DNA from: Barthelona sp. PAP020
Taxonomy: Eukaryota; Metamonada: BaSk clade
NCBI GenBank assembly: GCA_040182905.1
Contig: JARQWU010000137.1
Span: 1 to 26,544 of the forward strand
DNA length: 26,544 nt
Direction: 5' to 3'
In this document: one piece after another, positions 26,442 to 26,544 of the stretch
How positions within the stretch are numbered: position 1 is the stretch's first letter
How the letters are laid out: every line of letters starts with the position of its first letter
Notes under the pieces: model-generated
What the model saw: the letters and a program-made list of their open reading frames with translations, nothing else
The model's database searches: none
What the model was told of the DNA's origin: nothing
Made by a program: the position numbers and the translations under genes

Positions 26442-26544
26442 TCAATTTATGGAAGTTTTTGAGTGTCCACATGAATTAGAATGAGAACTGCGAGCTGTAT
26501 GGAAAAAAGGAAAAAGAATATATATTTACCTGACTTTTCTGATG
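26442..26544 (-). CDS. 3' end of a minus-strand gene continuing past the right edge (two possible readings)
   Basis: Gene-sense sequence from the edge is an open frame. Unspliced, it reads SEKSGKYIFFFLFSIQ then LAVLILIHVDTQKLP and stops at TAA (26447-26449), giving a hydrophobic, membrane-helix-like tail. Alternatively a 35-nt GTAAAT...CCATACAG intron (26495-26529) is removed. The tail then reads SEKSARSSHSNSCGHS...SIN with TGA at 26442-26444 and is hydrophilic. Size and boundaries of the candidate intron match the 37-nt intron elsewhere in the window, but it lacks TACTAAT. Only 15 nt of the upstream exon are inside the window, so neither the product nor the true reading can be decided. About 50 bp separates it from the WDR6-like ATG. 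Confidence 0.4.

Overview
The window is 26.5 kb of very AT-rich (roughly 70% A+T by eye) nuclear DNA from a unicellular eukaryote with a compact genome. The evidence is eukaryote-specific machinery (TRAPP, INO80, UVRAG/Vps38, UBE3A-type HECT ligase, SMC, ABCF3), genes that are nearly all single-exon, intergenic gaps of about 50-700 bp, homopolymer A/T tracts between genes, and very small introns (37 nt certain, 35 nt candidate). The one firm intron ends in TACTAATTTTTAG, a branch site fused to the 3' splice site, as in parabasalids and some other metamonads. The polymorphic-membrane-protein-like receptor is of a kind also common in heteroloboseans, amoebozoans and trichomonads. The species cannot be named from this sequence.

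Left part (1-9757). A partial minus-strand gene start lies at the left edge. Next come a cytosolic-looking CAP/SCP-domain protein and a TRAPPC2L (Tca17) homologue, both minus, then divergently an ABCF3/Gcn20 ATPase (+). A 1475-residue surface protein (minus) follows, with a signal peptide, beta-helix ectodomain, Cys-rich stalk and about nine membrane segments. After it is an unrecognised helical protein (minus).

Middle part (10202-17162). This holds a UBE3A/E6AP-like HECT ligase with its AZUL zinc domain (minus), an unrecognised 206-residue beta-rich protein (+), a UBE2D-class E2 with one 37-nt intron (minus), an INO80C/Ies6 homologue (+), a UVRAG/Vps38-like PI3K complex II subunit (minus), and a C1orf131/Faf1-like pre-ribosomal factor (+) that lacks an ATG start. 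The 707-bp gap at 13411-14117 carries a cluster of perfect hairpins.

Right part (17788-26544). This holds a short, divergent SMC ATPase (minus), a fructosamine-kinase-family protein truncated before its glycine-rich loop (+), a PAP2-family membrane phosphatase/transferase (minus), a 96-residue coiled-coil protein (+), and a WDR6/Trm734-like beta-propeller (minus). The 3' end of another minus-strand gene lies at the right edge.

From about 12.8 kb rightward the genes alternate strands almost perfectly, as divergent pairs whose ATGs are about 75-215 bp apart and convergent pairs with overlapping 3' territory. There is no operon-like functional cluster. The contents are housekeeping genes of vesicle traffic, ubiquitin, chromatin, ribosome and tRNA biology, plus one lineage-type receptor and several orphans. 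I saw no mobile element, CRISPR array, rRNA or convincing tRNA. No clearly new multi-gene system stands out; the better leads are the hairpin cluster, the ATG-less Faf1-like gene, the divergent SMC, the intracellular CAP fusion and the orphan proteins.
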